Below, in pieces: positions 49,101-59,999 of a DNA stretch of 64,000 bases. Both the position numbers and the translations under genes were made by a program. The notes beneath the pieces were generated by a model that saw only the letters and a list, made by a program, of their open reading frames with translations, was not told where the DNA came from and made no database searches. The stretch's first letter is position 1. Each line of letters starts with the position of its first letter. Source of the DNA: Trileptium ribeirensis. Lineage: Eukaryota > Nematoda > Enoplea > Enoplida > Thoracostomopsidae. The stretch spans positions 1-64,000 of the forward strand of contig JASANE010003562.1 in NCBI GenBank assembly GCA_030248225.1. Direction: 5' to 3'.

Positions 49101-51290
49101 TAAATTGAGCGTTCTCTAAACTCAACCTAGCCGCGTAAAACATTCTACTTGCCACACAAAACATCACAGTCTTAAACATGACTTGCATTTTGTGAAGATA
49201 CAAGCATGTGATATGTATCACCAATTTCAATTTTTATATCACCAAAATGCAGGCGGGACAGCAGCGGCATTACTTAACTTAATTACTTATTTGGAAGCAC
49301 GACTTTCCTACGGTGGAAAAGGAGCGAACAGCCTGCGACAGTTTAAATTATTATCGGAGAAAATTGCAGCCGATTCTTTTCAATAACATTATGCACAATT
49401 ATACAATGGCATGGTACAAAGTCAAAGTTTTATTTATCGCCTTTATGCGAAGTAGAAACAGGTGTTCAATAAAAATTGTGGTTATGGGAGAGCTATAGAC
49501 ATGCGGTACAGGAAGACTATATCATCACACATAGTGGATTTTTGTAACAACCTAGCGCGAAATCCTAGCTCATTGATAAGTTTTCTGTTTGTTTTAGGTC
49601 TTATCAGACTCAAAATTTGTCGTTTAAGACATGTCATAGAAAATACGCAGCTTTATATTGCAGGTATTTTATTTTGTCAAACTGTAACTTACTTTTCCAT
49701 CGTTGTAAGCTTTGTAGAGAAAAGCTGAACACTTGTGACAATTTGTCAGCGGCGTATGGCTATTAGGTAACGTATTGGTTGGTTGAGCCTGGCGTGGTTC
49801 AAAAATGTCACAGTGGCCTATCAGGACCGGGTAAGTTTCGTTTTAGAGCCGCCACAGACTATGTCAAAATTCCGTTTGAGCTCACAAAACTTTTAATACA
49901 CAATAGATTTTTTTGCTGTAAAGCGCAATGGTTCGTCTTCGTTGTGATGATTTGTTTTCTAGATTTATATGACAATACATTTCTGTAGGTCGTAACGGAA
50001 GTGCTATTGTTTGGAAAGAAATATTAACCTCATTATTATACAACCGGAAATGTGAACGGTTGGCTGCTTTAAATATTAGTCGCTGTTTCAAAAAAATAGA
50101 TATGTAAGCACTGAAAAATGGCACAAAAATAACATCTGTATACAGAAAATATTTCACGTGTCTTGTAAGTAATTAATGAATTTATCTTGCTAGGGTCGTC
50201 GATATATTTTAGCACATTTGGTTGGGCCGTATAGCATGTAGAATGTGAATAAAAGGGAAGAAAGTAGAAATATTTCAATTTAGTTTTTACCACATATTGA
50301 GCGGCATTATGCAGCGTTAATGTGTGACTAGCACCGAATAATATTTCCTTTAAACTCATTAAATTAATTGCTAGGGCCTATATTTTAGATCGTTCTTTTG
50401 GTCGTCCTGTAGCGTAAAGTGTGTACGATGTGTATCATAAAACGCATGTAGTAGTAATATTTCAATTCAATTATTACGACTGATTGAGCGTCCAGACTGT
50501 CGGCATTGTGCCATCCATAACACGGACCCCTGAATATTACTGGCAACGGGCTCCGCTATATTACGCACAGCTAGCGGATTTCACTTTAACATATATCTCG
50601 ATTGAAAATGAGCGGTATCACTTTGTCTAACGAGTTCGTGTTCCTCCCTCAAATAGTTTTACAGTGCAATATTTTCTTGACATGCTGGCTGTTTAACAGA
50701 CTGAAAATTATTTATAATCTCTAACTCAAAGTTGAGTTGTCTTATGAGCATAAAAAGCCATTTTGTCAAGTGCAAAAGTATTGTATATACGCCAAATTTT
50801 TCATTAAATTTTAACTGAAAAGTGTCTAATTCCCGTTTGATGACTTTCAAATAGAATCTGTAATAAGCCTTTTATATTTATGCTTATATACCTTACTTAA
50901 AGCAAGCAATGAAGGGCATCTTTCTGTCGTTCATATTTGTTATCAAACAGAGATGCGAACAGGCGGGTGACCTCTTTGTGGTTGTTTATGAATTTCCAGC
51001 AGTCAAGTTGGCTCGCTATATCAAAGGATCGAAACAAAATAAAACACTATCGTCATTATTAAGTAGTTTGCTAAGAAAATCCAACTTGCTATATGTTTTC
51101 ATTAACAATTTTTTCTGATAGCGATTTAATAAGAACTAGAACATGAATTGTAGAAAACCACGAACGATTTAAGAATTCCAAAACATTTACTCGTATCTAC
51201 ATTTCTACTAGTTGCAGATTGAAAATAATTTGATTCTCTATCATATATTAAACTTATGTTTTTCCAACAAAAGGATGTGGCTATATCAGC
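46160..51290. other. AT-rich non-coding stretch with repeat fragments
   Basis: Positions about 47880-47985 are a diverged single copy of the junction found at the end of the 170-bp repeats at 26.3 kb. No gene is supportable. Frames at 49183-49728 and 50069-50359 are under 100 codons and unrecognised. Confidence 0.45.
48286..48545. mobile_element. piggyBac-type TTAA MITE, second copy
   Basis: TTAACCC at 48286 and GGGTTTAA at 48538-48545 bound a body matching the 31.7-kb element in the opposite orientation. The strongest match is its right end: on the minus strand GAATTAATTGTGTATCGTGC is nearly identical to the other copy's left end. The tRNA-like module is reduced to a weak ACTGAGC trace. Confidence 0.6.
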
Positions 51291-51294
51291 ACCT

Positions 51295-52690
51295 GTTAGT
51301 CAGTTATATAGCTACGCTTGCTATTTTAGAGTAAATATTATAAGCTAAAATATCAGTCAACAATCGCATTTAAAGTTCAAATGTTTCATTGACAGATATT
51401 GTTTTTGTTGAGCTACATAAAACCTTTTATCAACATCTCGATTTCTTAACGTAGCATTAATTTCCGAAAATAAGATGCTATATCTTACTGAAAATTCTGT
51501 GAGGCTAAAATCTGTTCGTGCACAATTTTGTGTAACTTTCTGGGACATTTTGAGCATACTGTAGGAAACAATTTAACACAGTCCACTGAGCATAAGAAGG
51601 TATGCCTATTGATTGTTTCTTCCTCGGAATCATACGTCTAATAAGCATTCCAGTTTAAGGAATAAATTTGTACTTTGCGCTTAGGTTAAACATTGCCATC
51701 GTGACGCATCGATCTTGCATTGTTTGGATGCAAAATGTGTGCACCAACGACTGAGTTATGTCAGAGCCACGGCTCAGACACTTAAAGGTATCTCGCAAAG
51801 TGATGGACCAACAACCATAGTGCGAACGTTCATTGCATGCCAAAGTGAGTTAATAAAAGTCTACGCGATCTACAGCGTTACTATCGGACGACAATATTAA
51901 CCAATGAAGATTAAATTTCTGATTTTTCACCAAAACGCTTTTAGCAACAGCTTATAATTTCATAAAGCTAGCGACGCCTTAGTTAATATAAAGTGAATGT
52001 TCATACGCTTAGCAAACTATCATTGTACAACAATGTAGTAAAATATTGTAAAATATATGTTAACCCCTAATAAATCTAAAACAGATGATGACATGACGCA
52101 ACGTGGAAACGATATCAATTTTTTTGTTGTAAGGTTACGTCCCTCAGTTTTATATTACATAATTTGATTGACATGCAAAATAGTGTTTGCGTTGATGTTC
52201 TCTTTTTGTTTTTGCTTTGTGCTTTATATAAAACGATACAGGCTAATATAATTATAGTTTCAGGTATACATGGTAAGCTAATTAATTTAATTTTTTGTCC
52301 GGTCAACGCTTCATGTGACCTGACTCAACCCAAATAAAAATAACAGTTTGTTAAATGTAATAAAGGTTGATTGAACTTTGATAATATTATTACGGTTTCT
52401 GTAACTAAAATGATTGGTTGGCAGCGTGCCTGGTTACGTTTATCCTGCTTGTTGGAATCCTCTGATGTGTGAATTCTGCTTCACATATTGTATTATTTAT
52501 ATACCTCGGCGGCATTAGTCACACCTCGAGAGGTAGCATAGCATCATTGGTGAAAACTATTGACGTCAGCGTACAAAAGGAATACATGCAGTTTGTTCTA
52601 TTTGTTCCAAACCGGAGATATCTTGTTCTGTGCGATAGTCCCGTAAAGCCAAATATCAACGCCGTAGCGTCACATCGCTGTCATGTATAG
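51295..52690 (+). repeat. Diverged duplicated segment, copy 2
   Basis: Partner of 28500-29990, in the same orientation and order, about 22.8 kb away. The antisense A-box-like motif is at 51748-51758. Indels are frequent and neither copy has coding sequence. Confidence 0.65.
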
Positions 52691-52699
52691 GTTTTTTCT

Positions 52700-54065
52700 A
52701 AGTTAGTCCGACGTGTTCTTTTACATGTAAGCAAAGACTAACTATGTAATTAATTTATATAAAACTTAAGGATTTAAGAAAACTTGGAAATAGAATTTAC
52801 ATATTTTACTCAATATATTTCTTCAGAAGTTGGGATAATGGGCCATATACCTATGCCTCGATGCGCTATACCGTCATTGAATTTTGTGCAAAATTGGGCG
52901 TTGATGGCTGCTTAATCTGTGGAGTTTATTCTGAATTCTCAATTCTTTGAATTAATGTTTGCTAGGACCTAGAGTTTATAAGACCCACGGTAGTATTTAA
53001 ATTTAGCTGTGCACTAGCTAGCTGACCGCTGTTGGTGACAAAACACGGCAGAATGTACGACTATACTACAACCTTCATACGCAAACCACTAAGCTTATTT
53101 TGAAACTCCTGCTGGGTTTTTTATGTATTTAATGTACAAACATACGGCACGCGACACACATTAGTTAAAAAACACCGGAACACATTATGCGCTCAGTTCG
53201 TTCTGTACTAGTGGCCATAGGGTATAGTGGGTATAGGTTGAAAAGATTAAGGCAAAACAAAACGAGTCAAAGCGGTTGATGCTACGGAAAAGTGAATTAT
53301 CAATATTTATTTAATAATATTACACGTTATGATTATAATTAAGTAACAGGAATCCCATTTTGACAGTACTAGTAAGTACAAACTACTGGTCGCCTTTTTT
53401 GTTATTCAGTCTATTACACACAAGGATTCCTGGGGTCATTGCGATGGAGCGCAACTTAACCACGAGAAATTGTCAATTTCAACGCTGATCAGTAGTTATT
53501 TCGGTGTAAATCTTTCGTCTGATGCTTTTGAAGCAATCGATAATAAAGATTTGTGGTGCAACGCGTACCTAAACATACATGCTGAGATCACGTTTTCATA
53601 GGAAAACAACTAGATGCTGTCCAAGGACTGTTGGGGTAAGCGCCGTTGCTTTTAATTATTAGCTAGGGACATCAAACCATGACTAATATTTAGATCGAAC
53701 AAAACGGATAAGAATTAAACTCAACTAATAGATATCAATTATTCTTAGCTAAATTTCAAGCAAATCGGATTATTCTTTCCGAAGTTACAGACGATAGCAG
53801 TAACATTTAAACGTTTTTTTCCGGAAAATATACAACCCCATTTCTAATAGCTATACATAAATATTGTGATGAATTCTGCAGTAATTGCTTCTACAAAATT
53901 GACATAGAAACGGTAAAAACACGACCTTCAATAGAACCAACAATTCCAAAATTATACATGATGCCAACGAAATATACACAAAGCTTGGTCGACTATATTC
54001 CTTTACCAATCTATGCTGTAGTTTGGACGATCTTAGAGAAACATTGACCATATAATATGTAGCTT
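52700..54065. other. AT-rich non-coding stretch
   Basis: No gene seen. Composition is AT-rich up to about 54070, where it changes sharply. Confidence 0.5.
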
Positions 54066-54830
54066 ATAGGTACACGTGTACTAGGACCAGTTCTGGCCCT
54101 AAGGGATCCCAGCTGCACCACTTTCAAATTTCACCGTGGTGCCCGGACAACCCCGGGTTACACGATCCCCCGGCGTACCCTTGTCTGACCGATGGGGACC
54201 GCTTAGCTTAGCGGGCTGCTCGGCGGGTTTACCAGGGTGTTCGGCCTGGCCCCTATAGTGGCCCACGTATCTAGTGGCATGGAGGTCCCCCTGAGGGAGG
54301 GTCATCCCTTAAGCCTGCCGACAGGTAATAAGGCGGACCCGTTGTTCCCTCACATCTCACTGGTGGGTTCTGAACCCAGGCCCTAAGGAAACTCTTCCAC
54401 CGGAAAGGCTCCGTTGCCTCAAAGGGTTGTACCGGCTTAGTGATTTCCCCGGAAATCTCGGGCCCTGGGACGGCAGTAATTGGGTTGTGTTTACCTTGGT
54501 TGGATTGAGAAGTGGTGAATAGGGCTTAGCCTTTTATCAGGAATTGAATATCTTGAGGGGACGGATTGACCAAGATTTGTTCCGGAAACCGAGCGAAAGA
54601 GACAAGAGAAAACGAGGGAGTGTGCGGGTGTCACCCTATTGGCTTATTTAACTGTGGTGGCCAACTGCGAATTTACTCGGATATGAGGGTCTAATGGGGT
54701 TTGCTAAATCGCTTAGAATAAGTTCACACTTCAACCGTTTACTTTTGTATTAAAATTTCCCTTTTTTGGCACTCCACAAACATCGCCCAATCGGGCACAC
54801 TCGATCGTAACAACACAACAGAATACTGCA

Positions 54831-54970
54831 AGATAATTATGGTACAACAGCGTGTCCAACACTTGGCCCATAACGCAATAATTTCCAAAATTTTCAACCA
54901 AGATAATTATGGTACAAAAGCGGGTCCAACACTTGGCCCGTAACGCAATAATTTCCAAAATTTTCAACCC
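54831..54970. repeat. Tandem duplication, 70-bp period
   Basis: Two copies beginning AGATAATTATGGTACAA (54831 and 54901) differ at about four positions. They are young compared with the other repeats in the window. Confidence 0.85.
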
Positions 54971-55274
54971 TGGGCCTAAAGTCATCTTCCAACACTTTTA
55001 AAGAGTTAGTGCGATCCCGTACGTTACCGATTTAGGTTGGGATGCCGAAATGTCATTCTGTGGGCGCCATTGGGCCCTTTTAGAAACGCGGAACCCTCTA
55101 CCCCAAAATTTTACTAGAGGAAACTTAGGCCTGATTTCGCTCCCCGTTAGTAACGTGCTCCTCGCGGCACTCCAACTACCCTCACACATCTCTTTGCTTG
55201 AAACACCTCCAACACTTTCCAGGAAATTTTCTTTTCCTCGAACTCGCTTGACTTAATTAATAAGGCGCGGCCCA

Positions 55275-55870
55275 GCACTTGTGGGAGCGCGGGGCATCCG
55301 CTGGACGCCACAGCACCCACAAGGGCTGCCCTTTAGTGCTTAGGCCTACGCGAGAAAACTTTCTGACGTGCTTAACGTGAAATCTCTGGGTGGGCCTCTT
55401 CCACGCGTCCGCTGTGTGAAGAGTCCATCCAGGTGAGTCCCGGATGCGGTACACTCGTTGATCCTACGAAATTTTGTAAAAATGAAACTCTCCCGTCGGC
55501 TAAACGGGTACGTGTCACTCGCCTATTTTCAAAAATATGAAAATTTCGCACAATACCTACATACGTCCACCGAGCCCTTGCAAAACATCACCCGGCGGAC
55601 GGGGAACCAGTCGAGAACACGTGCACCTCTCCTCCTTTTTTCTCCACAATTTTGGCCCCAATTTTACTCGTTTTTTGTCCAAAACTCAGCCTCCTCTTCT
55701 CCCAGCGCGGGCGCAGTACTTACGGGAGCGCGAGGCATCCGTTGGATACCACAGCACCCGCAAGGGCTGTCCCTTGTCCTAAGCTCGGTCAAAACATCCA
55801 AAATGCCGGCCCAGAACTGGAGGGGCACTCCACACGCGTCCGCTGTGTAGAGCACTTCTCCCAGGGCACG
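55275..55870. repeat. Imperfect direct repeat, about 440 bp apart
   Basis: Segments 55275-55420 and 55716-55855 share GGGAGCGCG, GGCATCCGnTGGA, CCACAGCACCC, CAAGGGCTG and CACGCGTCCGCTGTGTG in the same order. The interval includes a purine/pyrimidine-biased stretch at 55624-55645. The repeats may be LTR or leader duplications. Confidence 0.6.
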
Positions 55871-57307
55871 AAAACGAAAGAAAAAGGAAAAGAAAAAGGA
55901 AATGCCGAAACAAAACGCAAGCAACACTGGCGACAACCGCCAAAGCCCGACCGCTCTGTGAGCCCTACTGACTCGACTGGTCCCATATTTAAAACGGGCC
56001 ATCTGCTTTTATACTGACAGTGGCCCCCTGCCCCTTTTTCACTGTTACATATCCTACAAATACAAACTCTTCAGACTGTCGAAAACATATTTAAATATAA
56101 ATAAGTGTGACAACGAAGCTACTGCAAGCGAGCAAAGCAACTAAAACAACAAAACATATCAACATCGTCTAGCTTCAATATACCTTTGTGTGTTTACACC
56201 AGCCCCTAATGGGCACTCGACAACAACACAACGGCCAGCAGCTATATGTGGCCGAGGCTCGCCAAGAGGACAAAACCGCCCGCTCGTCGGTGCGGCAACA
56301 TTTTTAGGAGGAAATATAACGGCGCTCAGAGTGCCGTTTTCTCATAGGGATATCGGCTCCTTTTTGCCGATATCTCGAGATCTAACAGTAGGTGGCCGGG
56401 GGCAGGACCAGAATCATGCCCTGGCAGGCCGGCTACTGATGAGAATTTAAAATTTAATTTATCTCCCATGCGAGGCCCGTTAGAGGCCGATTTAGGCGCC
56501 CACAAATGAAAATTTTGGGGTCCCATTTAAGTTTAGAGGATCCTGAGCGGACCCGTGGGGGCGGGCGGCCCCGGTTTTCGGCTAAACGGTTAGGGTGGGA
56601 CCCAATAAGTGTACCCGGCTCCAAAAATCGGGGAGTTTCAGATACGTTGGGTGCCCTTTAGGGCTTAGAAAATTGGAGGCTTAGGCGCCTGTTCGGGAGT
56701 CCCTAAGTATTCAGGGGATCCAAATTTTTAGACCCGCCGGGGCAATTTGACACCCCAGCAGGGTCCTTAAGAGGGTTCAGTCACCCCCGTTCCCTTGAGT
56801 TTAGTAGTAAACCCAAAAATTGAGTTTTTGTGTTGTACCCCAAAAATAGTGTCTTAGAAATTTTGTGCTCCAAAGCACCCACGATTTCGGTTCTCGGAGG
56901 CCAAAATTCTGTTCGGCCTGCTCTAAGAAAAATTTTTTTGAGCCGTCCTGATACCCTCTGATCCCATGATTCAATGAACATATACATAGCTACCGAATAT
57001 ACGCGACGCGTAACAACCCAATCGCACAGCAGCTATCACTACGATAAACCCCCTGCGTGTGCGCTTGGACCTGGCTCAGGATGACCGTTTTTTATAGTCC
57101 CAAAAATCCCAGCGATATCCGTCGACTCCGGCCGCTCCAAACGCACACCTGTCCGGTACATAAAAGATACATACAAAGTATTTTACACGCGATATATATA
57201 TATATCATGACATCAACCAGTACTCTCACGAGGACCGACCGGACAAACCTAATCGTGATACTTGTTGTCCGTTTTCGGTGCCAAAATCACCCCGTGCACC
57301 TTCGGGG

Positions 57308-57419
57308 GGCGGAGTGTGGCCTTACAAACACAGTATACATGAAGTACAATAGTTTATTTTTTATAACCATAGTCATAACATTACACAATGATTCTTTTAT
57401 CAAGAGGCCACACTCCGCC
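57308..57419. repeat. Perfect 15-bp inverted repeat with 82-bp loop
   Basis: GGCGGAGTGTGGCCT (57308-57322) and AGGCCACACTCCGCC (57405-57419) are exact reverse complements around an AT-rich loop. They could be the ends of a tiny insertion or an RNA stem near a retroelement 3' end. Confidence 0.75.
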
Positions 57420-57479
57420 GGTGTCCGGTCGTCCGTTCCCATTTCTCCTGCGAATTTAGTATGCTTTTAGCGTTCCACT

Positions 57480-57870
57480 ATTTTCTTGAAACTGGGGCTG
57501 TTACATCTCTTAAAATTTTTTGGATTTATTAGACTCCTTACTTGGGGTAAGAGTGTAAATCAACTGGAAAAATGAGTTTGTGTGAAATTCCACCGTTAAA
57601 TCCGCAGATGTACAGCCCGTTATTCGATTTACATTGAAAAAATTTAGAGATTGTTATGAAGTTCACGTAAAATTTCCAAAGGTTTTAAAATTATGCATGA
57701 AAATTTAAAAATTTGCGGGAGGTTTGGAGAAAATTTGTCAGATTTCCAGAATTTCCGTAAAAATTTGGTAAGTTTTGGTAAATATTCGATAAATTTCAGT
57801 AAAATTTGATGAGTTTCAGTAAATTTGTATAAATTCTTTGTAAATTTCAGGGCAGAAGGGCGACCTGATA
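57480..57870. repeat. Phased AATT array, copy 4
   Basis: An AT-rich island within GC-rich sequence, dense in AAAATTT clusters (57600-57850) and ending in GCGACCTGATATCT, the tail phrase also seen after the 9.7-kb copy. It probably inserted into the GC-rich block. Confidence 0.5.
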
Positions 57871-58052
57871 TCTCTTTACGCCAAGAAAACGTGAAAACGT
57901 CGCCCCTTCTCCCTTATTTTCCGGATTTTTTGGAGTTTTCCCTTATGGGCTAAACTGTTAAAGTGGTTGAGATCATGTAAAATCTTTTCCTTTTCTCTTA
58001 CCTATATTCTTGTTCGTTTTGTATCGATATCTATAGATATATTTTCCTTCAT

Positions 58053-58545
58053 TTTATTTTGACACATATAACAATGCATTATAATAATTATAGCAGAATG
58101 TATATATATACATACGTATATATAGGTATATATTTACAAGCACGTACCTCTGGGTCGTTTGGTCTCTGGTCACCCCCAGGAAAGGGTCCGGCTGCCGGGG
58201 TGCCTGACCCAGGAGCTTCCTCGTGACCCATAGAGTTTCTCTAAGATCGCCATGATTAACTGTTTTCACTTAGACTTGAAGCTTTGACAATCTTATTTCT
58301 TAGGTTTTGGTATGACTTAGGTTACTTGATGCTACCAGTGCTTCTTAATTGTTTGGTCTTAGGTGGGGTTGTTCCTAAGGGGATTCTTCGTGTCGCTCCC
58401 TAGCTGTTTTCCGCTCGTTTTTCTCTACTTCTCGCTGTCACTGTCCTCGTCTACATTTCGCTCGCGGTTGTTTGTTAACTCCCGCATGAACCTTTTCGCT
58501 CGCAGTGCACCTTGCTTGCCTTAATTCGTGAGTTCGGTATCGCGC
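58053..58545 (-). other. 3' untranslated region of the NADAR-carrying element
   Basis: Between the stop codon at 58546 and an AATAAA on the minus strand (58058-58053) no further frame is recognisable. The AATAAA is a candidate polyadenylation signal for the transcript. Simple TATA runs at 58096-58137 lie just before it. Confidence 0.4.
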
Positions 58546-59805
58546 TTAACGCGTGAGGCGGCCCAACTCGGCGTCCCTAACCAAACGGCTTACCCACTCA
58601 CGGAAATTCCGCCGGCAGTAGTAGGACACCGTCGGTTCTTCAAAGCGTGGCCGTTCTTGCCATTCCATGTGTGGCTCGTCCCGTTCCCACGGGTCCGCAG
58701 TGTGGAACGCGACCGGCCAGGAAGGCATGTACACATTGTGGAACGTGTCATGCTGCTGTCGATGGTTGGCCATCAAATGCTTTAGTTCAGCTGTCCAGGA
58801 CAAGGCGTCTTGGTTAGTGGCGACCCATCGGGGTACCGGCGGTGCAACAATGATAACCGCCGTGGCTGCGACTCGGCGGGAAAGTACACCCAGATGCCGC
58901 TTGAATTTTCGAAAGGCGGCGTTCGGCAAGGCGGCGTGGAGCTGCTCCATTGGGGCCTTGCGGTGCACGTATTGAAACCCACCGAGGATAACAATGCAGT
59001 TAGTTTGCGCGGTCAGTATAGCGTTAGCCAACTGCAACAATCGCATTAAAGTGGAGCCGTGCCATCCATTGACGATCCATTTCTGTTCGACGGCCATTTC
59101 CAGGATTGGTAGCGCCAGGGCGTCACCTATTACAATTGTTCGGGGCCAGCGAATGTGACCTGTAGCACGGTAGTCCCGTACTTCCTCGAGGAGCCGGCCC
59201 ATTACGTTGTGACAGCGCGTCGGGGCTTCATGTCGCTGCAACTGTTGGTTAGTACGCCCGACGCCCCAAAAGCTGTCCGTGGTAGCTTCCAACAATTGTT
59301 GGCCGTCTGTGAGCCGCAAAATTCGCGCATACTCCGGTATGGCGAACTTACTGAGCAGGATTGGCCGCATAATATGTTCGAGCAGCGGCTTGATACGAGT
59401 TTGGGTGATACCATCTACGAGCTCATTCTTCAGTTCCCGAGCTCGTGTCTTGAGCTGTAGTGGGGAGCCAGTCATGAGCAATAGCTCGCGGACCGCGTCG
59501 GTCAGCTCCAACAACGATAGCACCTGCACTTGATAGTGCTTTTCGACGGTAGATAAAGTGTTGCCGTCGTGGGCGAATGGCACGGATGCTTCGTGCATGT
59601 TCGACAGTTCCGGCCATTCGGTGCCGTGGATCAAGAATGTCACATACGGTTTAGTTAAGTCCACGTGATAGGTTGGAATCGTTGGGAGTTGGAACCAAAC
59701 CGCTTCAGGCGGGGCGAATGGTCCGACCATTGGAACGCCCCCGCCGGATTGTCTTCGAATCTGTTCAGCTTCGTCGCTGCGTCGGCGTTGGGAGGTGCTG
59801 GCCAT
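58546..59805 (-). CDS. NADAR domain plus SGNH-like protein, paralogue A (419 aa)
   Basis: The best start is the ATG at 59805 (MASTSQ..), directly preceded by CCTTGCAG, a 3' splice-site match; the frame extends six codons upstream without an ATG. Residues about 67-213 fit the NADAR (YbiA-like) fold: WPELSN, the DGNTLSTVEKHYQ motif with Glu88 at the conserved catalytic position, LLEATTDSFWGVG (Trp180-Gly181), and CHNVMGRLLEEVR. NADAR enzymes are N-glycosidases acting on ADP-ribose-linked bases or riboflavin intermediates. Residues about 220-325 look SGNH-hydrolase-like (IVIGDA, HGST, VILGGF), but the catalytic Ser of GDS is Ala229. It is the last gene of the element, 194 bp after paralogue B. 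NADAR is well supported; the SGNH assignment is tentative. Confidence 0.8.
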   Translation of the reverse strand: MASTSQRRRSDEAEQIRRQSGGGVPMVGPFAPPEAVWFQLPTIPTYHVDLTKPYVTFLIHGTEWPELSNMHEASVPFAHDGNTLSTVEKHYQVQVLSLLELTDAVRELLLMTGSPLQLKTRARELKNELVDGITQTRIKPLLEHIMRPILLSKFAIPEYARILRLTDGQQLLEATTDSFWGVGRTNQQLQRHEAPTRCHNVMGRLLEEVRDYRATGHIRWPRTIVIGDALALPILEMAVEQKWIVNGWHGSTLMRLLQLANAILTAQTNCIVILGGFQYVHRKAPMEQLHAALPNAAFRKFKRHLGVLSRRVAATAVIIVAPPVPRWVATNQDALSWTAELKHLMANHRQQHDTFHNVYMPSWPVAFHTADPWERDEPHMEWQERPRFEEPTVSYYCRRNFREWVSRLVRDAELGRLTR

Positions 59806-59999
59806 CTGCAAGGATAATATCAAATAGATAATCGCGTTATCCTAACATAAGGTCGCTGTTTTTCTCGCCTCGCTCGCAGTACTATCCTTTATGCAGTATT
59901 TGTGTTAGCGCCGCCCCCTTAAGGTTAGTTTATCCTTGTTTCCTAGATTGCTTATAACGGGCAATATTTCTCTCTTTCTCTTTCCTTAGTTGGTACGGC

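Larger units (their letters stand above)
54070..57475. other. GC-rich non-coding block, probable retroelement 3' or LTR-like material
   Basis: From 54070, where a perfect 12-bp palindrome GTACACGTGTAC lies, base composition jumps to GC-rich and stays so to about 57475. Open frames here (up to 137 codons) overlap on both strands and show no domain. The block carries its own repeats (54831-54970 and the pair at 55.28/55.72 kb). It lies downstream of the minus-strand gypsy-like element and may be its long 3' region and LTR, or a separate insertion. The 5' LTR is outside the window, so this cannot be settled here. Confidence 0.4.

Noticed and set aside
55458..56017. Overlapping plus- and minus-strand frames of 112-130 codons in the GC-rich block
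   Set aside because: They overlap on both strands across repeat sequence. GC-rich DNA has few stops, and no domain or codon bias is visible.
58667..59460. Several plus-strand frames opposite the NADAR ORFs
   Set aside because: Antisense shadows of a GC-rich coding region. The minus-strand ORFs have recognisable domains and these do not.
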